From Ophiosphaerella korrae (taxonomy: Eukaryota; Ascomycota; Dothideomycetes; Pleosporales; Phaeosphaeriaceae), in NCBI GenBank assembly GCA_028456385.1, contig JALNQF010000057.1:62001-126000 (forward strand): 64,000 nt of DNA, written 5' to 3'. Numbering within the stretch: position 1 is the first letter of the stretch; each line of letters opens with the position of its first letter. This document shows, in pieces, positions 43,915 through 56,284 of the stretch. The notes under the pieces were generated by a model. It did not search any database. It saw only the letters and a program-made list of their open reading frames with translations, and was not told the DNA's origin. The translations under genes were made by a program, and so were the position numbers.

Positions 43915-45133
43915 TCATTTCGACCTTGTTGAGTTATTATACACTATTTCCAGCTCACTACACACCGCGTCGGTAACTTCTTTAGTTCCGTTAGTCCCTC
44001 CAAGGTCGCGCGTTCGTACGCCTCGCTCAGTCACTGCCTCAACGCTGTCCATGAGTTTCTTCGCGGCATCTCCTTCGCCAAGCCAAATCAGCATCTCTGC
44101 TGCCGTCCAGAAAGTGGCAACTGGGTTGGCGACGCCCTTGCCCGTGATATCAAATGCCGAACCATGGATTGGCTCGAACATTGATGGATTCTGGCGTGTA
44201 GGATCAAGGTTGCTTGTTGGTGCGATACCGATCGAGCCGGCTAATGCGGCAGCAAGATCAGATAGAATATCAGCATGCTATTGTTGTTAGTCACTGTTTT
44301 ATACTCGAAGATGACTATTTTCGGGACCCTACCAAGTTTGTAGCAACAATTGTGTCTAGGGACTTAGGATCCAATACCATTCTACAAGTCATTGCATCCA
44401 CAAGCATCTTATCCCACTTTACATCTGGAAAGTCTCTTGCAACTTGAGCCGCGATCTCATCCCACAGTACCATGCCGTTTCTCTGAGCATTGCTTTTCGT
44501 CACGACGGTCAAAAATCGCCGTGGCCGTTTCTGTGCAGTCTCAAATGCGAATCGGAGTAGTCTTTCAACGCCATGTCGCGTAAAAATAGCAACTTCTGTT
44601 GCAATCTCCCAGGGTTGGCCGCGATGCGAACGGCCGCCCTGACCGGCGTATTCACCCTCAGAGTTTTCGCGGACAATAACCCAATCTAGATCACCATGTT
44701 CTACCTTTCGGAGAGGCGATTCAGTACCACGAAAGATTTTCGTCGGTCTGACATTGGCGTACTGCTGGAATGACTGGCAGATGGCTAAACGCAAGCCCCA
44801 TAGCGAAATGTGGTCGGGTACGTCTGGTAGATTGGGTGAGCATCAATTCCTAGCAACAAGCCTATTTTTCAACGTACCTGGTGCTCCAACAGCGCCAAAC
44901 AAGATCGCATCATGCTTCTTGAGTTCCTCGAGTCCTCCATCTGGAATATACTGTCCCGTCCTCTTATACGTCTCTGAACTCCAATCATATTCCTTGAATT
45001 CGAGTGAAAAACTGCCGTCAAGGGTTGCTAGCTGGCGCAAGACTTGGACTCCAGCGTCGATAACCTCGGGCCCAATACCATCCGCGCCAATAGTGGCAAT
45101 GGAATGTTTGCGTTGTGTCGCAATTGGAGACAT
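43915..45133 (-). CDS. Tartrate/D-malate dehydrogenase-like (isopropylmalate dehydrogenase family)
   Basis: Three exons: 45133-44878, 44823-44333 and 44277-43915; introns of 54 and 55 bp; about 369 residues, close to the family length. It belongs to the beta-decarboxylating NAD(P)-dependent dehydrogenases. Visible are IATIGADGIGPEV at the N-terminus, LFGAVGAP, the substrate Arg region RGTESPL, the VIVRENSEGEYAGQGGRSH stretch typical of tartrate/D-malate dehydrogenases, VVTKSNAQRNGMVLWDE with the catalytic Lys, and the metal-binding DILSDLAAALAGSIGIAPTSN. EPIHGSAFDITGKGVANP follows. Likely reactions are NAD-dependent oxidation of tartrate or oxidative decarboxylation of D-malate or a relative, in cytosol (no targeting peptide seen). 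Leucine biosynthesis is less likely because of the RENSEGEYAGQGG signature. A Zn2Cys6 regulator lies just upstream on the same strand. Confidence 0.88.
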
Positions 45134-45432
45134 ATTTCTGACACTTAGAATAGCGACGATATGTGCACAAGTGTTAAGCGTTCTTGGATGGCGTGTCTAA
45201 TGGCATGGCTCATAAATATATAGTTTACAAAATCACGCCCGTCGGCTTTTATATGTCCGTGGAATTCTGTTTCGTTGCGATTATTGCAAGGTCATGCTAT
45301 GGTGATTGAGTCCCAAGTTTTCGAGGTGGGGCTGCGGGGAATGACCGGGCAAAGAAAGGCCGATAGTCACAGAAGAGTGTCATAGATCGCAACTAGAATC
45401 CAAAGATTTCGCCACGATTTATAAACGTAACG

Positions 45433-48421
45433 TCAGTTGAAATCTTGGAAGGCATGCCAATGTTGGTCTTGCTCAAACCAAAACGGAATATCAAAACCAG
45501 AGAAGGGATCGAGATTGCCCAGGTTCCCGAAATCCATGCTTTGGTCCATCAGTGTATGGCCATACATGAAGTTGTTGAACGCGGAATCATCAGCTTCAAG
45601 GACTTTGTTCACGTTGTTTTGTCTTGGTATGGCGCCAGTAACATTATGTGGTGATTGTAGAAATGATCCTCCAGCAGTTAGCGACGCCTGGTCGAGGGTG
45701 GGAAGCGCTCGTCCTTCACTCATATCAACAAGACCATAGTCGGCGCCTAGTTCTGCTGTTGATGCATAGCCCAACATTGATGTGGCTGTGTGAGCTGGTT
45801 GAGTATTCGGCCCTGAAGGTTCTTTAGGCAGCTGTCGCCCATCACGGATGAGAGCGGTATTTGTTGCTGACGCGCAATTCTCATCTCCCGAAATATTAAG
45901 CCGACTCTGTATCATCCGGGACCGCAGATCTCGTATAGCAGTGGCGCTTGCTTCTGGCCATGCACTCCCGCGGCGTGCTAGATGTTGGAGCACTTGGAGA
46001 CTTTGGTCGGTAAGTCTTATATGTGTCAGCTATAGTGAGTAGAGTAGTAATTCGCAGGTACCTTATGACGACGTCTTGAGATAAATGATGCCCACTAGCC
46101 GCGAAAAAGAGAATGAAAGAGCTTATCCACACTGCCCACGTACATGAAGGCCATAAGAGCGTTAAAGTCTCGGACTTCCCAAAGTTATCGTACTGACCCT
46201 TGATGGCTCCATATAGAGTCGTGATAATGGTTCTAGAGGATCCAATACATAGTTGTAGAGCTTCTTCATAACCTGCGCCTCTAAGCGAAGCAGCTAATAT
46301 CGGCCGATGAAGCGAGATTATAGATTCGTGTTTAAGCAGGGTGAGAATGGTTCGATGGTAGGGCGACATAACTTGAACACCCTCTGCATCGTTCAGATTT
46401 TCGATATCATTCCACCATCGTGCAAGCTTAGCGGAGATAGACGTTGCTAGATCGGGATCTTTGTGGACATAATGCAAGGATTTGTTGCGTAGTTCAATAA
46501 TCTGACCTCGCAATTTTGATTCACGAGCAATAAAGTCCAGCAGCCGAAGCCTAGAATCTAACTGGATGAGCTGCGTTATAATGATGGACGAATGAAGTAC
46601 CTAATGGTTCCCTTGGGCTCTCCACGTGATTCTCAGTAGCAGGGAAGCACACATCAATGTCATCATCATTGATACCAAGCGGCAAACCCATTGACTGGCA
46701 GATGAAGCGATCAATTGCGTATAATGTCCAGAATATGCGCTGCCGTTGTCCTTTCTCACTAGCCGAAAAAGACGTATATCTAGCAGGGCAACGGTGAAGC
46801 CCTAACTGAAGAGCCATGCGATTGATGAGACCTCCAAGCCGCGAGGCTGCGTTCAAGCGAAGCATAGAGATTAAGAAGACCTGAACACTAATTGCAGCTT
46901 GCAAACCAAGGATTGATGTAGGTCTTGTGAGAACATATTGGAGGCTGTCAACTGCTGAATCATATGACGAGAACACGATATCAGCTGGGTATCGCATCCT
47001 GTTGGGGCCACCCGCTTGTCGTAGATCAGCTAAAGAAATTGACATAATAGAGCGTATTATAACCCAATGGAGACCCTCAGAGTTACAAGACAGTGACACG
47101 CCCTCGCACATGACCTGCTTGAAGTAGTGCAGTACAGTTGGAGCATGCAGAAAAGGATAGAGCGAATGCCAATTTGCAAAGTAGCTCCCACTCATCTCAA
47201 TAAAATCCGGATAAGAAAAGCTTAGACTAGGGCTAGAAGAGATCTCTTCGTCACTCCAAAGTCGCTCCGAAGCATTTGGAAGTACCGAAGGAAGCTGATC
47301 ATCCTCACCTGGAACAACATCATTAACGGGCGTATCTACTGAAGTAGGGTCCCTTGATCCAAGAGATCTCATCACTCGATAGACAGACCTAATAAAATAA
47401 ATCCCGCTAGCACTGCCAACAAAGCCCGAAAATTTGTCACCAGGAACAGTACGCATCAAGCCCACTTCGCGATGCGCCTGTCTTGAAGTGCGACGGCGCT
47501 TTGAAGATCTTTCGTCCTCCATGATGGATTCGAACTGTGAATTTATATTGTCCAAGTTCTCCATATTAGATAAAATCGATGAATTTGATAGCTTTGCGAT
47601 AGGTTTTGGGAGCTCTGGAACGGTTTTCGGAGACAGAAACCCCGCTTCGTTCACGTGACTCGACACTATCTCAACAGGTTACCATATACCACAACTCCAT
47701 TCAAAGGTAGTTGTCATGCCACGCGGTGTGACTGGTTGCCGAAAATAAAATGTTGGGCGCAGTTGGAGGTCTGCATTTCTTAAGCTGCTCGATCACGTCG
47801 AAAGGTGCAGAGGGTGACTGCGTGCGTCGTGATCGATTTTCCAATAGCGTACTTTGGACTGGAATCGCCGCATCCGAGGAAGCCTCCTCAGATGAATTGC
47901 CGGACTGTGCTGTGTTTCTTCTTAAACCAGATGAACTTGTACGTCGATGATGTTCGTCTGTTAGCCATGCAGTCAAGTGCTCGCTCGTCCGCAGTGGTCG
48001 TCGCATCCACTCATTCTGCTTTTCAGCTTTCGAGAGCTGAGGCTTGTCAACTTTGATCTCGTCAACTTCCACGTAGGGAAGCGCTAAGACGCGTGTATCG
48101 TGGCCCTGCAGGGCAAGTAACGCTCTGTATAGAGCTGTTTCAGTGTCTTGAAGTCGTGTCTCCAGGCTGGTCATGTATGCAATCGGGAGACCTCTCTTGC
48201 CACCCTGTTGATAGCGACAAGAAAGCAGCGAAGCTTGGCATTGTGAGCACGACGGCCTAGTGACATCAGGTTGATGGAATCTATTGGAAAACTAGGAGAC
48301 AGAACTAACAGCTTGCGATCGCATTTGCACTTCTTTGCACGGCAAGATTCACACGCTATCGGATTCAACGCCAAAAGAATATTCAGTCAAAGGCCTATTG
48401 ATGGGGAATTCTACTCACCAT
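45433..48421 (-). CDS. Zn2Cys6 fungal transcription factor with fungal_trans domain
   Basis: A binuclear zinc cluster is followed by a coiled-coil-like segment (SLETRLQDTETALYRALLAL), a regulatory middle region, a fungal-specific transcription factor domain (YPDFIEMSGSYFANWHSLYPF, IFWTLYAIDRFICQSMGLPLG) and a Gln/Asp-rich C-terminus. The cluster is CESCRAKKCKC then CSQCQASLLSC. Proposed exons: 48421-48415, 48355-48310, 48256-about 47736, about 47667-46601, 46557-46062 and 46015-45433. Introns at 48309-48257, 46600-46558 and 46061-46016 are well supported by frame. Two joins are weak. The first ATG (48421-48419) requires a donor GTAGAA, since the TTG at 48374 is not an ATG. Near 47,700 an in-frame TGA must be removed using a poor donor (GTCACA). 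It may regulate the neighbouring dehydrogenase. A damaged allele cannot be excluded. Confidence 0.72.
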
Positions 48422-49816
48422 TTTGAACCTCGAAGCGAAAGTTTGAAGAAAGGAGCAGTTCCGTTCAGGTCTCCAAGGCTAGCAAGCCAAAGACTATTAG
48501 CTCGTAGGTCCGTGCACCACCGTTCGCCATGACTTTCTTGAATACGATGAGTGAATTGGCACTATTTCCCATAGTAAGTAAAACTGACAAGAAAGGGTCT
48601 TCGCAGTCCTAGAGTTGGTATGTGCAAATATGATACATGAAAGGTATCAAGTAGACTTTACGAATTCTATAGTTCGAGGTGTACGTGCAAAATCTACATC
48701 AAATCTATACACTCTAGCCAAAAAAAAAAGAGTTAGTGAAGTGAATTCCATTATGTACAAATTCTAAAAAAACTCTCTATTTTGGAAAGGCGAATTCTGA
48801 GGCCTCGGGGTTGACTAATGCCTTCGATGATTTGAATGATGAAACTATGTGACAAATAAAGCAACATCACAAATTTTGGGGGCGACGGTAGAGGTTGATA
48901 AGTTAAGCCATCTTAACGTATAGTATACTCTATCGATCAGAAGAACCTGCGATAGCATCACACACGTTTCAGTTCATATTGAAGATTCAGTTAACTGGTG
49001 GCTGCCAGTCTCTGAATGCGCAATGCGCGATTCAAATGTGCGTCTAATTTTGGGCCTCGGATAGCTGAAAAGATGAAATTGATTTAAGATAAGTGGCTGT
49101 CCTTAGGCCGGCTTTGATGATCGACTTCCTCGTCGCAGCGTTGTGGAAGTTGACCGACCGAGGCCAACTAGGGCACACTCATAATGACATAACTTTGGTT
49201 GGGTACCTAAGGGAGTATAGTCATGATATTTGAGCTGCGACACTCTATGCTATTTTTGTCACAGGGACTGGATTAGCTGAGCCGGGATAGTTCTAGTACT
49301 AGTGTGTCTTGCTGGTAGCTGCCTGAGCCTAGCACATGAACGAATTTCGATACGTTCTGTTGCGGCTCGATGTTTACGAAAACAAGCGCCCAAAGCATGT
49401 GAGGATTCGGCGTTTGCATACTTGGCGTAAGCTGGATGACAGCGGTGCCGTTTTGTGGTCATTGCAGAAACATTCCTCATTGAGAATACGCGGAACACTT
49501 GTCGTTTCCTAGGCTTGACCACGATTGGATGAAAATGAAGCCAGCCTAATCTTCCAGGCTCGTAAACGGGCGTTATCCGCCCCGTGTGGCGCACCCATAT
49601 GCCGAATTTGGTATAGTAAAACTTTGGATCAATAACCTATTTCAACACTCCGAGACTGCTGGTATACCGATAAGGGGCGAGCTAACTTGAAACATCAAGT
49701 GTAGATAGGATGACGGAAGGGTTGAGAGTAGTCATCGACAAAGTACTTTGTTTGAGTTAGCGAACTATTCTCACCAGCTCGACAAGTAACATGTACCTCT
49801 CACGCAAGGTCATCTC
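48422..49816. other. Intergenic, about 1.4 kb
   Basis: No gene recognised. An A-run lies at 48719-48730. The right half is the 3' flank of the bZIP gene. Confidence 0.45.
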
Positions 49817-50652
49817 TTAGTGACTTCCGGAATACTGTGTCTGGAAGTATGAAGAAGAAGAAGTAGGCAGACTCACACTGGGTATGCTAGGCGTATGGCT
49901 TTGTGGCCTGCTGTAATTATTATATGGCAGGTTGGTAACACTGTGCTCATCATGGGGCACAAAACTCCCCATATGGTGGTATAGACCAGGTGTTTGGTCA
50001 AAGGTCACCTGGCCAAGCTGCGATAAGAGATGACGGTTTTCTGGACGTGTGGATACTTGTGATGAGTAGTCGACTGTAGGGATCCATGTTGGTATGTAGT
50101 TCATGTTCACTAATGGGGTTTGTTCATACATTGAACTGTTCCAAGATGGCTCAAACGCTGAATAGGGTTGTGAAGTAGGAAGCAGGTGGCTTTCTAGGGA
50201 GGCACCGTTTGTTGCTATCGCAGGTTGGAGTGGCTCGGTTCTAGTCAAAGTTGTGTCAAAATCACCGGTTGAGGGTAACATGAAGGGTGATGAGCTCGGC
50301 CCAGATTGATAATCTACTGAAAGCGATCGAGTAAAGGTTTCGCTGGGTTGGGGTGAGGGCTCTAGAGTTTGTTCGTCGTTCGAACCTTCTTTAACAAGTT
50401 GTTGGAGAAATTGTAGCTTTCGTTTACGCTTCTCTCCTGTATTCATCATGCATTAGCTTGGTAACACAAGCAAACTACGTCTGCCGCCTGAGACGTACGG
50501 TAGTTCCTTGAGGCTATTCTATTTTGCTGCTTGCGAATCTCGCTGTTGACCTTTTTCGGCTTCTGACCAAGTTCCTTTGCAACACCCGCTCGTTGAGATT
50601 GCCGACCGTTTTTGGTAACTGATTGAGAGTGAAGCGTGGATGGAGGTGTCAT
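49817..50652 (-). CDS. bZIP-type transcription factor with short zipper
   Basis: Two exons, 50652-50499 and 50436-49817, with a 62-bp phase-1 intron (50498-50437) that splits the basic region; about 257 residues (273 from an upstream Met at 50700). Splicing restores the bZIP basic motif IRKQQNRIASRNYREKRKRK, with the invariant Asn and Arg spacing N-x7-R. The following zipper is short (LQFLQQLV); no further Leu heptads are seen before a Ser/Pro/Gln-rich, probably unstructured C-terminal region (about 75-257). A truncated zipper with this basic region is known in small fungal bZIP regulators. Target genes are not predictable. The exact restoration of the basic motif across the join makes the gene model convincing. 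Confidence 0.82.
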
Positions 50653-53600
50653 GGCGCCAATAGGAAGTTTAATGTCAGACGTGAAGAGGACAATATGCAC
50701 AGAAATGATGGCAGAGGGTTGCTTTTACGCCGATGATTAGTGATGTGCGAATATCGTTGACGTTACATAGTCACTGAACCGACCCCAGCCCCAACCTGCG
50801 GGAAGGAATCACTAACCGAAAAGAGGCGGTAGTTTGCCTGTGTCCTTTTTCTGGTGGCCGGCTGATTAAGGAGTACAAGAATAGTAACTGGTCAGAACAG
50901 CGGGGGCAAAACAAAAGCAAGACTCCAGATTGCCACATGCAACCTTAACCTTAACTCCGTCGCATCGCAGCAGAAGTGCGTTAGGCATTCAGAGCTGCGG
51001 AATGAATAATTTGTCTTCGTACGGAGTTTCATTTCGTCCTGGGCACTGAGCAGAATGCCGATTTTAATGGATCGGCTTCTCGGCCTCGACTGTCGCTTGC
51101 TCAATCGGACCTAGTCCTGGCTGATTCATCTCGTACACGCTACGACCCGAACTTGGTCCGCGAAGAAATGAGTTTCCATATGAAGAATGGCGGAGCGGTA
51201 TGTGCCAAGGTCACCGCTCCTCTCATCAACAGTGCAGCCGCTCTTATGGCCATGCTCTACAGTGCGATGCATCGGTTGAGACGTGACAATGTGTGAGAGA
51301 GCCGAAACATGGTACTGGAGGATGAGAAATACGTGTGGTGGCCTAAGCTATGCTGGGATGGCTAGCACTTGCCAGCCAATGAAGTTGCGGCCATTGATGC
51401 ATAAGCATACGCGACGGCAATCTCACTCCGCTCTTTCAGTCAACTGCGGCGGAGTTTCAGCTGAACATGATAGATTTTGGGCATTTGGAAGGTTTCTATA
51501 TGAGTCACGCGTGATCCTCGTGATGGAAAGAGAGACAAATTAATCAAATATGGTACGCTAACCATATTTAGAAATGCAACCAAGTGGACAAGCTCAATTT
51601 TAGAGTGGCATAGCACAACCGCCTCGCTGCGCTGCTACCGAGCGCTTCCATACTAATCTTGATGCTTTATTTCAAATCAAGAAAGCATAATTCCAAATTA
51701 TAGGAGAATCGTTTCACACTGTTGGTCAAAGATGCAGAGCACGCACGCTCAATGGATATCTTTCAGTCGACGGCAAACGATGGCGACGTTATTACATCCT
51801 GACAAAAAGAGGGCTGTCTTTTACCAATGGCAATCTCATCAACCTTGCATGAATACTAGTTTGCCTCTAGCGCCAAGTTCAGAAATAATGTTAGTCGTTA
51901 ACTGGTCGCCTGATGCCCAATGTCTTGGTAAGGACTGGATTCTTCTTGGCCAAAAAAATCACTTACATCATCCTAGTCTAGTAAAATGAACCCACGCGGT
52001 TCTTCAACTCGAGACAATTGTAAATTAGCACATTGGTGCTGTCACATGAGTCATCATATCTTGGATAACTTGAGTTACTCATCGCTCGGCTCGAAGCTGG
52101 CTACTTTATCCAGCTGAGCTCAGGTAAAGGTTTCGCTAGTACAGCCTCTTCGAGAGAGTTTCTACAGCCGAGTGACAGGAGTTGGAGGTAGTCGTTCACC
52201 TACACAAATTCAGGGGCTGGCACGGGAATCACGCGTGTCGCCTGTGAGGCTAAGCCGAAGCCACCAATAAGTTGATAATTTGAGCAAGCCAATCCCACAA
52301 CACCTTGATGAGGTTCTCGCGTTCATTCGCTGTTGATAATTTCCGTGAAACGTGGCAACTGGTCCGGACTGGTGTCATGCATAACCACATAATGAACCAC
52401 AAGCGCACAGCTGTGAGTAAGTTTCTCCTTATAAATGCTATGATGATGATCCTGCGATTCTCTCCATATTTCCAGTGAGAAACTTTCAAGAATTCACAAT
52501 CAGTGAATACCGGACTTGTATTCAAACGACGTGGTATCCGCGTGCATTGAACGAGTATGCCTACATAAGAATGGTAGGTACCAGTCTCAGAGGCAGATCA
52601 AATGCATATCAGTACCTAAATAACATTAGCCTTGTATTGTAGCTAAACTATTACACATCGCAACTGAGCTTCAATTATCTAATCATGGAATGGTACACCA
52701 TAGATACAAGACTCAGGCTCATCAGTTTCGCAGATCAGTGAACAGAAGCGCAATATCAAAGCCATCATGAGCTGTCAGCCTTGAAATGTTCATTACATTT
52801 CAACATTTAGTTGCATGCCAGACACTGGTGCATCACGCTTATGCGAGAAACCACATCATTCTTACCTTCGCGAACATGCAACTATGTCAGACCAGACATC
52901 CGTCAGCCTCTTGGCTAATTTACCTATATCAACCCATATTTAGAAATCCAAGGAACATTATATTTTCAAAAGATCTTGACTAAGCCGAATTATGTTATAT
53001 GAGGTCCATGTTTCAGTTGTGGAATTTCATTCACACTGCGACGGAACCGCGCGAATGAACAGGAATTGAAGGGACATATTATTCGGCTATGTAGCCTACA
53101 TAGCCAGTGTTTAAAGATCATTAGTAGGAAAGAAATGTCCGATATATTACAAGAGTTCCGCCTCTCTCCAGACAGATCCTGGGAATGATTGATTAGCTTA
53201 ATGCAGTGTGGGTTTGTCACAGTAGGGCTGCGGGTGTAGTAATTGCTCAAATACGATATCATGGTAAAGACATGGCTCAAGCACGATAGGTGACTCCATC
53301 CATGTCGAACCTAACTGCCCAGATCCGGCGCCATGCACAGCCAATCGTCCCTTTGAGAGACTTAAATCAATATTAGTTATCAGCTACGTTCCTGCCCGAT
53401 TGCCACGGCATAACTCTACTTTGAAAAGTGTAGGAGGAATAAGAACGAGATTGGTCCTGCGAAGTGCAGAAAACTCGAACCGAAGTGGTGGAATGACTCA
53501 GTGCCAACGCAAGACAAGTCAACGCACAAATATTATTTGAGTGGCCGAAGTCGCCTACTTTGAAGCCCGTTTATACGGCCTTTTACAAGTGTTTGAAGCC

Positions 53601-54460
53601 ATACTTGATTAGCTGCTAATAAGTCAACAGACCGGGAGCGTTTTGCCGAGAAGATCTGAAGACTTCGTATCAAGGAGGGAGTTACCTTGGCTATACTTAT
53701 TTGTGATAGATAACACCAATATTTAGAGTAATTTTCACTGAAAATTAAGCGAGCGACTAAACTGGGAGAGGTTCACTCAGCTCAGACCGTTTGAGTTGTT
53801 TATGATATCTCTGCTTATTAGTAACAATGTGGCTATGGTGTGAATACACATAACTTGGTCTTTTCTTCATACATGATCTTAGATTATAATAGTCGGAAAA
53901 GTCTTCGTACAGTTGCAGGTCCATATTGGTAGGCTTTAACCGACTAAGAAGGTCTCTCAAATGGTGAGTCTATCTATTCCAAAGGAACTAAAAAGAGATT
54001 CCGTAATAGCCGAACTGTTCACTTACAATGTGCGAGATGAAGGTTTGCATGATGACTAAAGTTTTTGGACATTTGGTATAAGTAGTTACCGACTCTTCCT
54101 GGGTTCAAGGGACGGCAGGTGGAAACGCGACTCCATTGTAATAGTTGGGCGATATCTATTGCAATATAAACCTTCGCAGGAACAATACTGCTGAGGTCGA
54201 AGCGGTAATATGAAGGAAGGAGCGCCGGAATGAGATCAGATATCTCATCAAATGGAAAAGCCGGTCACAAGAATACGAGTGGCTCACAGAACAAGATATT
54301 GATAGCACCTTGATCCAAGAATTTACAACCAATGGATACAACAAATAGGACCAAGGGATTCAATTCTACATAAGTCACAACGAATGACCTGCTGCCAGCG
54401 TATTGCTAGCAAGGCGAAACCTAGGCGCCAACAAACCACTTCGGAAACACCACCTTCACG
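50653..54460. other. Gene desert, about 3.8 kb
   Basis: AT-richer than the flanking gene regions, with only short frames lacking domains or plausible splice structure. No terminal repeats or transposase were recognised. It may be a mutated relic region, but that needs base-composition analysis. Confidence 0.4.
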
Positions 54461-55434
54461 CTAGATCACCCTACTCAGGCTCAGACTTAGGCTCCTCACT
54501 AGACTCATCATCATCATTGTCACCCCCATTACTGAGCGCCTGGTCCACCTGATCGAGGATAGCGCTGCCCCTGCGGCGAGATAACACCACTCTTGTATAG
54601 GACACGCAGGGGAAACGCCAGACTCAAGACACGCTACCTTCTTGAGTAGACGCGAACCTGATAGCAAACCGTTAGGGCAGATAATAAATATCAGCCCTAG
54701 TCGTCCTCTTCTTTGTCTCCGGACCTTGGACACGCGGCGGCACGGCGGCGACTGTTCGACGAGGCGACGATGTTGAACGGGCAAACCGCAGAGATAAACG
54801 AATCCTCGGAGTCCCTCTCTTCTTCGGGCCAGGCGTTGGCGTCACATCAGAGCCCGGGAGTGAGCCATTTTCAGACTCATTCTGGGGAGACAGGGGCGTT
54901 GCGGGGGACAGGTGCGACCGCTGCCGCCGTCTCAAGAAGGACTGCGATGAAGTCCCTGGCAACTATATGTCAAAATTTAACATCCTCCAGCGCCTGGTCG
55001 AGCGCTACGACCTCGATGCTGCCAACACCCCACCTAAGACATTACCTTCGCGCAGGCGAAACGTGGCCGGGTCAAGAATGACAAGACCTTTTGCGCAAGG
55101 AGGTGAAGCATGACTGCACCCACAAGCTCTCCGGGGACGAGACTCAGCTCTTGCAGGTCCACGCCACAGAGCGTGTTGCCACAAATTTGGAGGGTATACT
55201 GGACTTTCTTCGCTACTAGGTAGGTGCCTCCACCAGTCGTTTTCCCAGCGTTCTTGCAGCGTCATAAGTTAGTCTTCCCGCCCTTGGTGTCAGGCTACGA
55301 GCCAGGCCAGAGCTGCGCGAGCGCGCAAGCCGAAGCCGAGCCGAAGCCGAAGGGCCGAGGGCCCTTAGGCAATATATACTGTTCTACTCTAATAATCAAC
55401 GTTGTTAATTATTCGAACCTTTTTGGTTGTTTTC
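54461..55434 (+). other. GC-richer island with an incomplete zinc-cluster-like frame
   Basis: Unlike its flanks, this stretch is GC-rich and open in several frames on both strands. On the plus strand one frame encodes GDRCDRCRRLKKDCDE (from TGC 54913), i.e. C-x2-C-x6-C, the first half of a Zn2Cys6 cluster. LQRLVERYDLDAAN then follows in a helical segment, and the frame stops at about 55110. Another frame continues with HKLSGDETQLLQVHATERVA up to 55199. No second half of the cluster and no confident start were found. It could be a broken gene, a piece of a mobile element, or a real short gene with unrecognised introns. Confidence 0.3.
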
Positions 55435-56284
55435 CATAGTGGAGTAAAGCTGCGTTCTTAACACTTGGCGACGACGATGCGCAGCCGGACCTGACATATA
55501 TCTAGATTCTGAGAGGACATGGAATGTGTGACTACATATAACTCTAACAGCCTAAGGCTATTTCATCTGAAGCCGTTCCAAATATAGAAACAATGAAGTT
55601 CGACGAATTAGGTTCAAATGCTAACAGATCTCAGTTGAGACGAGCTATCTAATACCTATCTTATCTATTTCTCAGTACATTATAATGGCTTCAAGGCGTA
55701 CCTACACGAAATTAGGGGTCTCTAAGTCTCGTTGTAATGCATATGATACATTCTGCTCGTTAGATTATTAGTGATGTTCTACTTCAAGCCGCTCTACGCT
55801 GTACTTCGCTGTGCTCCAAATAGTATCAACATCTTATCAGCTTGACACAGGAATTTGTAATTTAGACTTGCCTGCTTTGGTCGCATTCCCTTTGAGATTA
55901 GTTCCATCGTAATTTAAATTGTCAAGGGCTGGAACTTCGCAAATATCCCAAGAGTTTCGACATTCGTAACGAGAAGTGATGAAAACCTCCAGCCATCACC
56001 TCATACACCACGAGAAGAGTCATATCGCTTCATTCCAGGTAAACAGCATCTATCTAAGATGCAATCACTGGTAAGGTAGTCTACAATTACTTATTCAGCA
56101 GAGATTCATGATCTATTCGACAACATATCACTGCAATCATGATCCCTCAAAGAGGATTGAATGCATACGCGGTTTCACAATGAAAAACTTTAGAGAGAGT
56201 CTTTTATGATCTGTCTACTTTGCAATACACCATCCCAACTCCCAACCCCTAACCCCAACCCCCAACCCGATGATCATGAACTGC
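55435..56284. other. Intergenic, about 0.85 kb
   Basis: AT-rich, no gene. At its right end, 56228-56270 is a C-rich run of CCCAACC/CCCTAACC words on the plus strand (see findings). Confidence 0.4.
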
